Source: DASZHJ01 sp035581425 | GTDB taxonomy: Bacteria > Pseudomonadota > Alphaproteobacteria > ATCC43930 > CGMCC-115725 | Length of the DNA: 64,000 nt | Reading direction: 5' to 3' | Assembly: GCA_035581425.1 (NCBI GenBank) | Contig: DATJVP010000075.1 | Coordinates: forward strand, 1-64,000 | Part shown: piece after piece, positions 8,305 through 16,540 of the stretch | How positions within the stretch are numbered: the first letter of the stretch is position 1 | Layout of the letters: every line of letters begins with the position of its first letter | The notes under the pieces: generated by a model | Database searches by the model: none | What the model saw: the letters and a program-made list of their open reading frames with translations, nothing else | Told to the model about the DNA's origin: nothing | Position numbers and translations under genes: made by a program

Positions 8305-10827
8305 GTGCCGGCCGTGAGAGCAACGCGAGCGCGAAAGAAGCCGCTCGCGGAATATGCGCGCAAGCGTGACTTTCGGCGATCTCCGGAACCGAAGCCGAAG
8401 CTTGGCCGCACCACTGCGGGACAGTTCGTCGTGCAAAAGCACGCGGCACGGCGGCTGCACTACGATCTCCGTCTCGAGCTCGACGGCGTCCTCAAGAGCT
8501 GGGCTGTGACGAAAGGGCCGAGCTTGACGCTCGGCCAGAAGCGTCTTGCCGTTCGCACCGAGGACCATCCCGTCGAGTACCTCGGCTTTGAGGGCAACAT
8601 CCCCAAGGGAGAATACGGCGGTGGCTCGATGATCGTCTGGGACAAGGGCCACTGGCTCCCGAAGGGCGATCCGCATTACGGACTCTCGAAAGGCCATCTC
8701 GAGTTCGTGCTCGATGGCCAGCGTCTCAAAGGACGCTGGCATCTCGTGCGCATCAAGGCGCGCGAGCGCGAGAAGTCGGAGCCGTGGTTGCTGATCAAGG
8801 CCGAGGACGAGTTCGCTCGGCACGCGGGGGAGCCGGAGATCACCGACGAGGAGAGCACCTCGGTCGCAACCGGCGAGAGCAACCGGGACCTCGAAGACCG
8901 TGGCGAATTGCGGTCCGATCACAAGGCGCGCGTTACCGTGGCGAAGCGGCGGAAGGCCGCGCTTCCGAATGTGGGAAAAATTCGCGGAGCCAGGAAAGGC
9001 CTGCTGCCGACCTTCCTGGAGCCCAGCCTCGCCTCGACCTGCGACAAGCCCCCGGGCGGCTCCAAATGGGTGCACGAGATCAAATACGACGGCTATCGCA
9101 TGCAGGCACGCATCGACGGCCGGAGGATTCGTCTCCTTACGCGCAAGCAGCTCGATTGGACCGAGCGGTTTCGCAGCATCGCGGACGCGCTGAAGGAGCT
9201 GGGCTTGGCCTCCGCCCTCCTCGACGGCGAGATCGTCGTCGAGGACGCCGCCGGCATCTCCAATTTCGGCGATCTGCAGGCCGAATTGAAAGCAGGGCGC
9301 CAGGGCCGGTTCCGCTACTTCGTCTTCGATCTCCTCTATTGCGAGGGCTATGACCTCACAAGCGCATCGCTCCTCGACCGCAAGGCCCTGCTGCAGGACG
9401 TCACGACCGGAAGCTCGCCGGGCTCGCCCATTCGGTTTAGCGAGCACATCGAGACCGACGGGCCAACGATGCTCGAGCATTCGTGCCGCCTCGGATTGGA
9501 AGGGATCATCTCGAAGCGGAGGGATCTCCCCTACCGGGCCGGCCGCGGGGATCATTGGCTCAAATCGAAATGTCTCGAGAGCCAGGAGTTCGTGATCCTC
9601 GGCTTCGTCCCTTCGACGGTGGACCGGCGGGCGATCGGCGCGCTGCCGCTCGGCTACTATTCCGGCGAGGACCTCGTCTACGCGGGCCGCGTCGGAACGG
9701 GATGGTCTGTCGATCGCGCGCGCGCGCTGTTCGGCGAACTCGAGAAGCTCCGCGCGACCAAGCCCAAGCTGCGAAATGCGCTGCCGGCCGGCGCGGAGAA
9801 AGACGTGAGATGGATTGACCCTCGCCTGGTCGGACAGATCGAATTCAACGGCTGGACGCACGACCGGCTGCTCAGGCAGGCATCCTTCAAGGGCTTGCGC
9901 GAGGACAAGCCTGCGGAGGAGATCACGCTCGAGGCCCCCGTGCGGGCGGCGAGGTCACGCGACAAGCCCGAGACCGGCATCCGGCTCACGCATCCCGAGA
10001 GAATTCTTTGGCGCGAGCCCGGCATCAGCAAGCAAGGCCTCGCGGACTTCTACACGGAGATCGCGGACTGGATCTTGCCGCACATTTCGGGGCGGGTCTT
10101 GAGCCTGCTGCGCTGCCCATCGGGCACCGATGCGAAGTGTTTCTTCGCCAAGCATCCCTGGGCGGGCCTGAGCGACGCGGCAGTGCAGCGCATCGACGTC
10201 GGCGAGAAAGAGCCGATGGTGGCCATCGATGGGCTTCCCGGCCTCCTCAATCTGGTGCAGTCCGGCGTCGTCGAGATTCATCCCTGGGGATCCAAAGCTG
10301 ACCGATTGGAGTTCCCGGACCGGCTGGTGTTCGACCTCGACCCCGGCGAGGAGGTTCCTTGGCGCGCGGTCATCGACGCCGCAAAATCCTTACGCGACCG
10401 GCTCGCGGCGCTGAAGCTGACGAGCTTCGTCAAGACCACCGGCGGGAAAGGCTTGCACGTGGTGGTCCCGATCGAGCCGAAGGTCGGTTGGAAGCAGGCA
10501 AAGACCTTCACCGCGGAAATTGCGGAGGCGATGGCACGTGAGCGGTCCGACCTCTTCGTCGCAACGATGGCGAAGCGTGCTCGCCGGGGACGCATCTTCA
10601 TCGACTATTTGCGGAATGACCGCGGCTCCACCGCAGTCGCGGCCTATTCGAGCCGGAAATCGCCACGAGCCTCTGTGTCGACGCCGCTCGCATGGGACGA
10701 GCTCTCCGAGAGCATTCGCTCGGACCACTTCACTGTCGGCAATCTTCGCAATCGCCTGAATTCGCTCAAGCGCGATCCTTGGGCGAAATTCTTCAAGCTC
10801 CGGCAGCGCATTCCCACTGGATCCTAG
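8305..10827 (+). CDS. ligD: DNA ligase D (phosphoesterase-ligase-polymerase)
   Basis: An 840-residue three-domain NHEJ enzyme. Domains: phosphoesterase at about residues 30-190 (KHAARRLHYDLRLELDG, EYLGFEGNIPKGEYGGG); ATP-dependent ligase at about 235-530, with the adenylated Lys in EIKYDGYR near 260; AEP-type polymerase/primase at about 550-835 (RLTHPERILW, DLDPGE, TGGKGLHVVVP). The order PE-ligase-polymerase is one of the known LigD arrangements. Start GTG 8305, with GTG 8314 possible. It acts with the upstream Ku; a terminator follows. Confidence 0.95.
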   Translation: MPAVRATRARKKPLAEYARKRDFRRSPEPKPKLGRTTAGQFVVQKHAARRLHYDLRLELDGVLKSWAVTKGPSLTLGQKRLAVRTEDHPVEYLGFEGNIPKGEYGGGSMIVWDKGHWLPKGDPHYGLSKGHLEFVLDGQRLKGRWHLVRIKAREREKSEPWLLIKAEDEFARHAGEPEITDEESTSVATGESNRDLEDRGELRSDHKARVTVAKRRKAALPNVGKIRGARKGLLPTFLEPSLASTCDKPPGGSKWVHEIKYDGYRMQARIDGRRIRLLTRKQLDWTERFRSIADALKELGLASALLDGEIVVEDAAGISNFGDLQAELKAGRQGRFRYFVFDLLYCEGYDLTSASLLDRKALLQDVTTGSSPGSPIRFSEHIETDGPTMLEHSCRLGLEGIISKRRDLPYRAGRGDHWLKSKCLESQEFVILGFVPSTVDRRAIGALPLGYYSGEDLVYAGRVGTGWSVDRARALFGELEKLRATKPKLRNALPAGAEKDVRWIDPRLVGQIEFNGWTHDRLLRQASFKGLREDKPAEEITLEAPVRAARSRDKPETGIRLTHPERILWREPGISKQGLADFYTEIADWILPHISGRVLSLLRCPSGTDAKCFFAKHPWAGLSDAAVQRIDVGEKEPMVAIDGLPGLLNLVQSGVVEIHPWGSKADRLEFPDRLVFDLDPGEEVPWRAVIDAAKSLRDRLAALKLTSFVKTTGGKGLHVVVPIEPKVGWKQAKTFTAEIAEAMARERSDLFVATMAKRARRGRIFIDYLRNDRGSTAVAAYSSRKSPRASVSTPLAWDELSESIRSDHFTVGNLRNRLNSLKRDPWAKFFKLRQRIPTGS

Positions 10828-10883
10828 GGCTCCGGGCGCGGCGCTCTCGGAACCTTTCCGCGGCGGCACTGTTTTCCTCTGAG

Positions 10884-10910
10884 ACCGTCGGCGATGGCGC
10901 CGACGGTTTT
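10884..10910 (+). terminator. Rho-independent terminator after ligD
   Basis: Perfect 10-bp stem ACCGTCGGCG / CGCCGACGGT with an ATGG loop, followed by TTT. It lies 57 bp past the ligD stop and before the next small gene, separating the NHEJ operon from the accessory block. Confidence 0.8.
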
Positions 10911-10938
10911 CATGGCGCCCTGCTGTAGGAGGCGATCG

Positions 10939-11016
10939 ATGGGTCGTGGAATTTTGCTGTGGCTCCTGGGTGTGCCCATACCCATCATCATTCTGATCAT
11001 GCTGCTTTACCGCTGA
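10939..11016 (+). CDS. 25-residue hydrophobic membrane peptide
   Basis: ATG at 10939 has AGGAGG seven bases upstream. The peptide starts MGRGILLWLLGVPIPIIIL and ends MLLYR: essentially one transmembrane helix with a Pro-Ile-Pro kink and basic ends. Very short single-helix proteins of this type occur in other alphaproteobacteria as uncharacterised genes (from memory). It ends 12 bp before the next membrane protein gene, with which it is probably co-transcribed. Confidence 0.6.
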   Translation: MGRGILLWLLGVPIPIIILIMLLYR

Positions 11017-11028
11017 GGGATTGTGGCC

Positions 11029-11871
11029 ATGGTCAGCATCATCGCCGAGGAGACCGTCGCGGTCGGAGAAGCTCGCGTGGACCGCCCTGAAGCCGCCCTG
11101 TCCTGGGGCCCGATCTTCGGCGGCACCGTCGCCGCGGTGGCCCTTTCCGTGGTTCTCGTGGCCTTCGGATCGGGAGTGGGATTCTCTTCGATCTCCGCTT
11201 GGCCGGGGAGCGGCGTCAGCGCGACGACATTCGGGATGACCACCGCCATCTGGCTGATCGTGACGCAGTGGCTCTCCTCTGCGATGGGCGGTTATTTGGC
11301 CGGGCGGCTTCGGACAAGATCTATCCGCGTTCACACGGATGAGGTCTATTTCCGCGATACCGCTCATGGCTTCCTATCCTGGGCGCTGTCTGCCGTAATC
11401 GGCACGGCACTTCTCGCGGTTGCCGCCGCCGGGATCGCCGGAGAGTCCGCGCGGGGTGCAGCATCTGCGGCAGCCGGAGCGTCGGGCGGCGCCGACCCGA
11501 CGGGATATCTCGTCGATACGCTCTTCCGCGCGACGGGAACGGCCGCCCCGGCGCTCTCGGATGCCCGCACCGAAACCCTCCGGCTCTTGAGCACCGATCT
11601 CGGCAGCGGCGATGTCCCCGATCCCGATAAGGCATACCTCGCGCAGCTCGTGAGCGCGCGCACAGGGCTGAGCGCGCCCGATGCGCAGGCCCGCGTGAAC
11701 GATGTCATCGCGAAGGCAAAGGCCGCCGCGGCGACCGCACGACAAAAGGCCGAGGCCGCGCGGAAGGCTGCTGTCTACGGCTCCTTCTTCACGGCCTTTG
11801 CCTTGGCGATCGGCGCCCTCATCGCCGCCGCAGCGGCCGCGCTCGGCGGACATCACCGCGACGAATTCTGA
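11029..11871 (+). CDS. Multi-pass membrane protein of unknown function
   Basis: A 280-residue protein. After a short acidic N-terminus it has helices near residues 25-50 (PIFGGTVAAVALSVVLVAFG), 65-90, 115-140 and 245-272. Between them is an Ala/Lys-rich, probably coiled segment (AKAKAAAATARQKAEAARKAA) at about 215-240. The ATG at 11029 is preferred to a GTG two codons upstream. It follows the 25-residue membrane peptide. No enzymatic motif is seen; this type is common in Rhizobiales-like genomes without assigned function. Confidence 0.65.
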   Translation: MVSIIAEETVAVGEARVDRPEAALSWGPIFGGTVAAVALSVVLVAFGSGVGFSSISAWPGSGVSATTFGMTTAIWLIVTQWLSSAMGGYLAGRLRTRSIRVHTDEVYFRDTAHGFLSWALSAVIGTALLAVAAAGIAGESARGAASAAAGASGGADPTGYLVDTLFRATGTAAPALSDARTETLRLLSTDLGSGDVPDPDKAYLAQLVSARTGLSAPDAQARVNDVIAKAKAAAATARQKAEAARKAAVYGSFFTAFALAIGALIAAAAAALGGHHRDEF

Positions 11872-11888
11872 GGCGGACGCGGCGGCTA

Positions 11889-12245
11889 TTAGCTCGGAAG
11901 CGTACCGCCGGGACTAGCTTGGTCGACGGCTGTCGGGAGATGCTCCGCCAGCAGCTTCATGGCGGCGTCGACGGGCAGCCCGAAATGCGTGGCGAGCGCC
12001 TGCACGTGCTCATCGCCGAGCGCGATGCGAAGCTGCTCGGCAGTGATCGGGAGATTTGCTCCGCCGCCAAGCCAGGACTGAATTTGTTGCCCGCAGCCGG
12101 CCTGCTCCAACTTTGCCACGATCCCTTGCATGTTTCCGAGCTCGGTCTTTCCTAGCGCGGTGTTGATAAGGCCGGGCATGCCAGAGGCGTCTCCTCCCGC
12201 CAGCGCGGATTTCAACGCACCGCTGATGCTATCGAGCAAGCTCAT
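11889..12245 (-). CDS. YidB/DUF937-family protein
   Basis: A 118-residue protein beginning MSLLDSISGALKSALAGG. It continues with a DUF937-like small domain: IVAKLEQAGCGQQIQSWLGGGANLPITAEQLRIALG, then a second helical part LATHFGLPVDAAMKLLAEHLP. YidB relatives are cytoplasmic proteins of unknown role. Monocistronic, convergent with the preceding membrane protein gene. Confidence 0.8.
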   Translation of the reverse strand: MSLLDSISGALKSALAGGDASGMPGLINTALGKTELGNMQGIVAKLEQAGCGQQIQSWLGGGANLPITAEQLRIALGDEHVQALATHFGLPVDAAMKLLAEHLPTAVDQASPGGTLPS

Positions 12246-12292
12246 TGAGCGTCTCCTTGTGCATTCACCAGGGGCTCAAAGATCGTCACTCT

Positions 12293-12811
12293 CTATGGAT
12301 GCTTTTCATTCTTGGCGGCCCGGAAGCCTGCGCCCGCCGTATCCTTCTCGCACATGTAAGCGCCGTGCTTCGTGTTCCCATAATCCTTGCTGGTGCTGAA
12401 GTGGTAGATCTTGGAGTCCAGATTTGCCCACACCACGGTGCCGCCGGGGCAGTGCGTCTTGGCCTGGCCTTCCGTTGCGAACTGGCCGGCTGCCAATGCC
12501 GTCGTGCTCTGGCCGGTTTTGGGCGGAGCGGGGGCGGGCGTCGGCGCGGGCGTGGTCGTTGTCGTCTTCGGCGCAGTGGCGCCGCTCGCCGGGGCCGCAG
12601 CCTGGCCCGTCGTCGAGGTCGACTGGCCAGCTTTGCATTCGGCGACGAAATCCGCCTTCTTCTTGCCGCTGGCCTGAATGGCGGCCTTGTTGGCCGCGTA
12701 CTCGTCGTTGCATTGCTTGGTCGTTTTCTGTTGGGCCGCGGCGTCCATCGGGGCTGCCACCAGGCCGAGCAACGTCAAGCAAAGCAGGCCTGCCAAATAA
12801 TTCCGAATCAC
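12293..12811 (-). CDS. Secreted protein with Pro/Thr linker, unknown function
   Basis: A 172-residue protein. The signal peptide (NYLAGLLCLTLLGLVAAP...AAAQ) is followed by a short Cys-containing helical segment (QCNDEYAANKAAIQASGKKKADFVAEC) resembling one PsiF-type repeat, a Thr/Pro/Ala linker at about 75-105, and a compact C-terminal domain (HCPGGTVVWANLDSKIYHF... GAYMCEKDTA). The last part looks like a small disulfide-bonded periplasmic module. It lies next to a PsiF-repeat gene on the same strand. Confidence 0.65.
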   Translation of the reverse strand: MIRNYLAGLLCLTLLGLVAAPMDAAAQQKTTKQCNDEYAANKAAIQASGKKKADFVAECKAGQSTSTTGQAAAPASGATAPKTTTTTPAPTPAPAPPKTGQSTTALAAGQFATEGQAKTHCPGGTVVWANLDSKIYHFSTSKDYGNTKHGAYMCEKDTAGAGFRAAKNEKHP

Positions 12812-12892
12812 GTGCCCCTCCAGAAATTTCGGGAAAGCGCGATGATTTCAACTCAGCGGCTGACGAACCGGCCGATCGCGAAGCAGGCGCAG

Positions 12893-13135
12893 CTACTGAC
12901 CCACCGTGTCAGCTACGCATTTCTTCACGAAGCTGTTCTTGGCGGCCCCCGCGAGCTTCTTGTCGGCGGCGGTCTGATCGCAGGTCGCCTTCGCGTCCTT
13001 CTGGCACTTCGTCATGAAGCTGGTGAGCGCCGCGCCCGCGAGCTTCTTGCTTGCGGCGACGTCCTTGCACGTGTCGGCAGCGAACGCGCTTGCCGCATAG
13101 AGCGACAGCACGATCGTCACGACGAAAAGTTTCAT
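12893..13135 (-). CDS. PsiF-repeat periplasmic protein
   Basis: An 80-residue protein. Signal peptide KLFVVTIVLSLYAASAFA-AD, then two PsiF-type repeats: TCKDVAASKKLAGAALTSFMTKC and TCDQTAADKKLAGAAKNSFVKKC. Each has two cysteines and the KKLAGAA...SF core. The family is named after a phosphate-starvation-inducible E. coli gene; the function is unknown. Start 13135 gives the intact signal peptide, and upstream in-frame sequence lacks homology. Confidence 0.85.
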   Translation of the reverse strand: MKLFVVTIVLSLYAASAFAADTCKDVAASKKLAGAALTSFMTKCQKDAKATCDQTAADKKLAGAAKNSFVKKCVADTVGQ

Positions 13136-13311
13136 TGGCCACCCCCACCAAAACCATTTCCGCACAAATCGACATAGAACTGAAAAACAACCAATCAAGG
13201 ACCCAAGACAGGCAATCTGAAAATCAGTAGGATAGCATTCGTTCGACGTTCGTCCGTGTCGGTCAGAGTTACTCGTTTGGCTCGAGTCAATTCTCGCAAC
13301 GGAGAGCTTCA

Positions 13312-13608
13312 ATGACCGGAACGCTTGTAAATCTCATCATCGAGATCATTGCGGGCGCGGTGGGCGGCAACGTCGCCGGCGCAGCCGGGGGCGACAATGT
13401 CAACCTCGGTACGACCCTCAACTCGGTCGTCGGCGCAATCGGGGGCGGTGTCGGTGGACAGATATTGACGGCGCTCATCCCGATGCTTTCGGGATCGGCA
13501 GGTGGTATCGACGTTGGCTCATTGGTTGGGCAGGCAGCCGGTGGTGGCGTGGCCGGCGCGATCCTCACGGCCATCGTCGGCATAATCAAAAATAAAATGG
13601 CGGCCTGA
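13312..13608 (+). CDS. Glycine-rich hydrophobic protein, unknown
   Basis: A 98-residue protein with repeated Gly/Ala/Val segments (AGAVGGNVAGAAGGDN, GAIGGGVGGQILTALIP, GQAAGGGVAGAILTAIVG) and a basic tail IIKNKMAA. It may be a small membrane or glycine-zipper protein. CGGAGAG lies upstream of the ATG at suitable distance. Similar small proteins are widespread in Rhizobiales without known function. Confidence 0.6.
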   Translation: MTGTLVNLIIEIIAGAVGGNVAGAAGGDNVNLGTTLNSVVGAIGGGVGGQILTALIPMLSGSAGGIDVGSLVGQAAGGGVAGAILTAIVGIIKNKMAA

Positions 13609-13696
13609 AGCGCTGGATCCCAAAAGCTCCGGACGATCCGACGCGTTGAAGGAGCGCTGCGGCGAGATTGCGCCGTGGCGATGACGGGGAGCGGCC

Positions 13697-14137
13697 ATGA
13701 TCACCCATTTCGATCACGTCACGATCGTCGTGCGCGACATCGCAAGGGCAAAAGAGTTCTTCGCCCTCTTGGGATTCGTCGAGCAACGGACGGTAATGAT
13801 CTCGGGCGAGCGGTTTTCGAGATACATGGGCATTGCCGGCATCGAAGCGGAACACGTAACGCTCGCGCTCGCCGACGCGAACCCGCACGTCGAAGTTCAG
13901 CTCTTGCGCTACCACCACCCAGACCCGATCCGCGACCCCGATATCGTCAGGCTCAACAAGCTTGGCTTCAATCACGTCTGCTTCGCGGTCGACGATATCG
14001 AAGCTGAGGTCCGTAAACTGAGGGCGAGCGGCGTCGAAACGCGAAACGACATCATGGAATTTCACGACCGCAAGCTGATTTTCATCGCCGGGCCCGAAGG
14101 CGTCACCGTCGAGCTTGCGCAGTGGACGACGCATTAG
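13697..14137 (+). CDS. VOC-family (glyoxalase/dioxygenase-fold) protein
   Basis: A 146-residue vicinal-oxygen-chelate protein. The first half-domain starts FDHVTIVVRDIARAKEFFALLGF and the second FNHVCFAVDDIEAEVRKLRASGVE. Likely metal ligands are His in FDHV and FNHV and Glu in VTVELAQW. It could be an isomerase, lyase or resistance enzyme; the substrate cannot be told. It stands alone. Confidence 0.85.
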   Translation: MITHFDHVTIVVRDIARAKEFFALLGFVEQRTVMISGERFSRYMGIAGIEAEHVTLALADANPHVEVQLLRYHHPDPIRDPDIVRLNKLGFNHVCFAVDDIEAEVRKLRASGVETRNDIMEFHDRKLIFIAGPEGVTVELAQWTTH

Positions 14138-14218
14138 TCGACGCACCGCGACCGAGGTCGGGCCGCGAAGGGAGAAGATTGCGTCATTAGCGGTGTAGCA
14201 GCGCGGTGGCGAACCCGG

Positions 14219-14317
14219 TTACGACCGCGAGCCAGCGCGTTTGCGCTGACGTCGTCGCTTTGCCTTCAGCTTCGCTTTGTGTCGGTTGCTGCGAGATCGC
14301 ATTCGCAGTCTTGACAT
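14219..14317 (-). CDS. 32-residue Arg/Lys-rich basic peptide
   Basis: The minus-strand ATG at 14317 is preceded by AAGGAG at ideal spacing (14323-14330 region). The peptide begins MSRLRMRSRSNRHKAKLKAK and ends RAGSRS; about half of its residues are Arg or Lys, with no acidic residue. It resembles small nucleic-acid-binding or ribosome-associated peptides, though no family is recognised. Such a high charge can arise by chance in GC-rich DNA, but the ribosome site and isolated position argue for a gene. Confidence 0.5.
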   Translation of the reverse strand: MSRLRMRSRSNRHKAKLKAKRRRQRKRAGSRS

Positions 14318-14510
14318 GACGTTCACTCCTTGTTGCCGCCACCGACTAGGATAGCGAAAGACGCCGCTATTGATACACTATTGCCGCCCGCTGTCATGCG
14401 GCGTCCCCGCCCCAGAGCGAGCCTGTGTGCCAAGCGAAACCATTCGATCGGCGCGGCGACTTTACCCGCGATCTATCGGGACTCGTCGCCGCGCTGCTAC
14501 GGAGGCCGCC

Positions 14511-14843
14511 TTAGTGGGCGGGGTGATAGGTCTTGTTGACGGTGGCTGCCTTTGTCATGGCCGCGACGGCTTGCGCGCCGCTCATCAACGTCGTCGTCTT
14601 GCTGGCCTTGATTGCGCCACCTGCGGCGACTGCGAGCGCGATCGCTGACATGCTCTCAGCATCCGGCATGTCCGCGATGAGAATGGCGTCATACTCACCG
14701 AAGCAGTACCAGGCGGCGACGAATTTCCCCCCGGCAGCCTCGCATAGGCTGCGGCCGACGGTCTCCACGCGGCTCTTCGGATTCTTGAGCTGCGCGGCCC
14801 AAGACGCGGGTGTATAGGCCAATTGATACATGAATAGCGCCAT
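14511..14843 (-). CDS. GYD-domain protein
   Basis: A 110-residue ferredoxin-like dimeric alpha/beta barrel protein. It begins MALFMYQLAYTPASW and contains WYCFGEYDAILIADMPD, the family-naming GEYD strand (here EYD in place of GYD). Family members are small cytoplasmic proteins of unknown role. The roughly 190 bases between this gene and the basic-peptide gene show no other gene. Confidence 0.8.
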   Translation of the reverse strand: MALFMYQLAYTPASWAAQLKNPKSRVETVGRSLCEAAGGKFVAAWYCFGEYDAILIADMPDAESMSAIALAVAAGGAIKASKTTTLMSGAQAVAAMTKAATVNKTYHPAH

Positions 14844-14994
14844 TTTCGCCTCCTTGATTGATCGATGCTAGGTCGGCCGGTCGCACGAGCTTCACTCGGC
14901 GATGCCGCGGCAGGCCGGCGCGGGATTTCTCCCGGCCGGTCTCTCCGAATTATCGGCGCATGATTTGCAGGATCGGATGCGCCGCAGCGCGCGA

Positions 14995-15498
14995 TTAAGC
15001 CGCCAGTTTAATGGCGTGCTTGACCTCGATGGTGTGTCTAATCAAGCGACGGGTCCGCTCCACGAAAGCGAGCTTGTCTGCGAGACAGCTTTCCAGGAGC
15101 ACGCCGACCCCGAAGTGTCCAGTTACATCGGACATCGCGATTAGCGCCACGTACTCGGCGATGCCCATGTGCATCAGGTGGTTAGCCTTGATCAGCACAA
15201 AGAGGGCCTTTGCCGCCGGGGCCTGGATCTCCGCGAGCTCGCGCCGGAAGTCCTCGACGAAAACCTCTTGCAGCCGTCCACTAAACGGAACGGGCTTCTC
15301 GCCGATGAGTTTGAAGCAGCGGTCCAGCGAACTGAGGACCTTTTCCTGGAGGAAGGCGCGCGACTGCAGGGCTTCCTTGATGTTCGGATCCTGCGCGGCC
15401 TCGCTCAGTTCCTCGTAGACCTTCGTTACTTTCTCGGTCCGCTGCCGGACGTCGCTCAACATTCTTACGAAGAGTTCTTTGGGGTTGTTCATAGGCAT
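14995..15498 (-). CDS. DUF892/YciE-YciF-like ferritin-like protein
   Basis: A 167-residue four-helix protein: NPKELFVRMLSDVRQRTEKVTKV, EALQSRAFLQEKVLSSLDRCFKLIG, ...AAKALFVLIKANHLMHMGIAEYV and a long C-terminal helix. This is the YciE/YciF ferritin-like layout of stress-induced proteins. Start 15498 is chosen because AAGGA lies seven bases upstream, inside the codons of a longer possible start at 15513. The 170 bases upstream are AT-richer and contain GCATC repeats but no gene. Confidence 0.7.
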   Translation of the reverse strand: MPMNNPKELFVRMLSDVRQRTEKVTKVYEELSEAAQDPNIKEALQSRAFLQEKVLSSLDRCFKLIGEKPVPFSGRLQEVFVEDFRRELAEIQAPAAKALFVLIKANHLMHMGIAEYVALIAMSDVTGHFGVGVLLESCLADKLAFVERTRRLIRHTIEVKHAIKLAA

Positions 15499-15692
15499 GG
15501 AATATTCCTTCATGACTCATGCATCTCAATTAATGCATCTACGCATCCTGCACTTGGCTATGGCTCACTACACATGCAAGGCCATTACTCCGTTCATTCC
15601 GGCCTAGTGCCTAAATGCTTTTCGACCTCGTCGAAACTGGCCCGTGAAGCGCAGAAGATAGACTGTCGCGCGTGAAAGGGTTCATTTGCACT

Positions 15693-16382
15693 ATGGGTAG
15701 CATGCGCTCGATCGCATTCACTGGCGGCATTGCTGTCCTCGGCTTGGCCGTGCTGTCGGTCGTGTGGTTTTTCACAGCGGAGTGGTGGTCACTGCAGATT
15801 GATCGGATCTACACCCCACCTATGCAGGCCATCCAATCCACTCCCTTTGGCTGGAATGGCACCTATCTTCAATTCGGTACGGCGATACCCGGCCTCGCTG
15901 GGTTGACAGGCTTTAATCGCGGTGAGCGTCTGGCTGGCGCGCACTTGTTGGGCCTCACCGGCCCCGGGCCTGACTACAGGCAAGTCGCCACCATCGAGAT
16001 CAACACCAACAACCAGCTAGTCATTGCCGCCGGCGGCCGGACCTTCGCCGTCGGTGCCCGTGCCGGCTTGATAGGCAGTGACGACAAACCGATCCCAGCA
16101 TTTGCGGCCGAGCCGGGCGACACGGCCACTCTCTCCCTCGAACGCAGCCTGTTCGGCTGGCCAGTTCGGCCCAGCCTGGCGGGAACCTATTTGAGCGGAG
16201 CGCCGACAACCTGGGCGCGTCATCTTTATTATCGCCTTTTCTGGGAAAAGGCGTCCGGCGCGAGGCTTGTGATGGTATGGCGTTGCGAGCAGGGATACGA
16301 GGCGACAAACGGTTGGCACAATTTCGGGTACTGCGAGTTGCTCCAGGTCGAAATCCTGCCGGCGGAGCATCGGCCCCAATAG
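15693..16382 (+). CDS. Membrane-anchored extracytoplasmic protein, unknown
   Basis: A 229-residue protein with one N-terminal transmembrane helix (RSIAFTGGIAVLGLAVLSVVW), then a periplasmic domain rich in beta structure (NGTYLQFGTAIPGLAGL, VATIEINTNNQLVIAAGG, GDTATLSLERSLFGWPVRP) and a Cys pair near the C-terminus (WRCEQGYE..., FGYCELLQVE). No family is recognised. ATG at 15693 is used; a GTG at 15672 would add seven residues. A hairpin lies about 100 bp downstream. Confidence 0.6.
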   Translation: MGSMRSIAFTGGIAVLGLAVLSVVWFFTAEWWSLQIDRIYTPPMQAIQSTPFGWNGTYLQFGTAIPGLAGLTGFNRGERLAGAHLLGLTGPGPDYRQVATIEINTNNQLVIAAGGRTFAVGARAGLIGSDDKPIPAFAAEPGDTATLSLERSLFGWPVRPSLAGTYLSGAPTTWARHLYYRLFWEKASGARLVMVWRCEQGYEATNGWHNFGYCELLQVEILPAEHRPQ

Positions 16383-16484
16383 GAAGGCGTTGGCGCGTTC
16401 GCTGGACGAGGTGCGGAGGTGGCCCGCGGTCGGGCTCGGCGCCCGGAGGTTGCAACTAAGGCCGCGAACTCATAAACACGCGAT

Positions 16485-16510
16485 AAGGCGGCTTGCCGAA
16501 GTCCGCCTTT
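16485..16510. terminator. Possible bidirectional terminator
   Basis: Inverted repeat AAGGCGG / CCGCCTT separated by 11 bases and followed by a T on the plus strand. It lies between two convergent genes. No long T-run, so this is a weak call. Confidence 0.4.
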
Positions 16511-16540
16511 ACGCCAAGAGCGGCCAAACCCCTACGCGCC

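Noticed and set aside
8227..9861. Long minus-strand open frame opposite ligD
   Set aside because: It mirrors the codon pattern of ligD in GC-rich DNA; ligD has clear domains throughout, and the antisense frame has none.
14330..14510. Short plus-strand frames after the basic-peptide gene
   Set aside because: No ribosome site and no protein-like composition; treated as non-coding.
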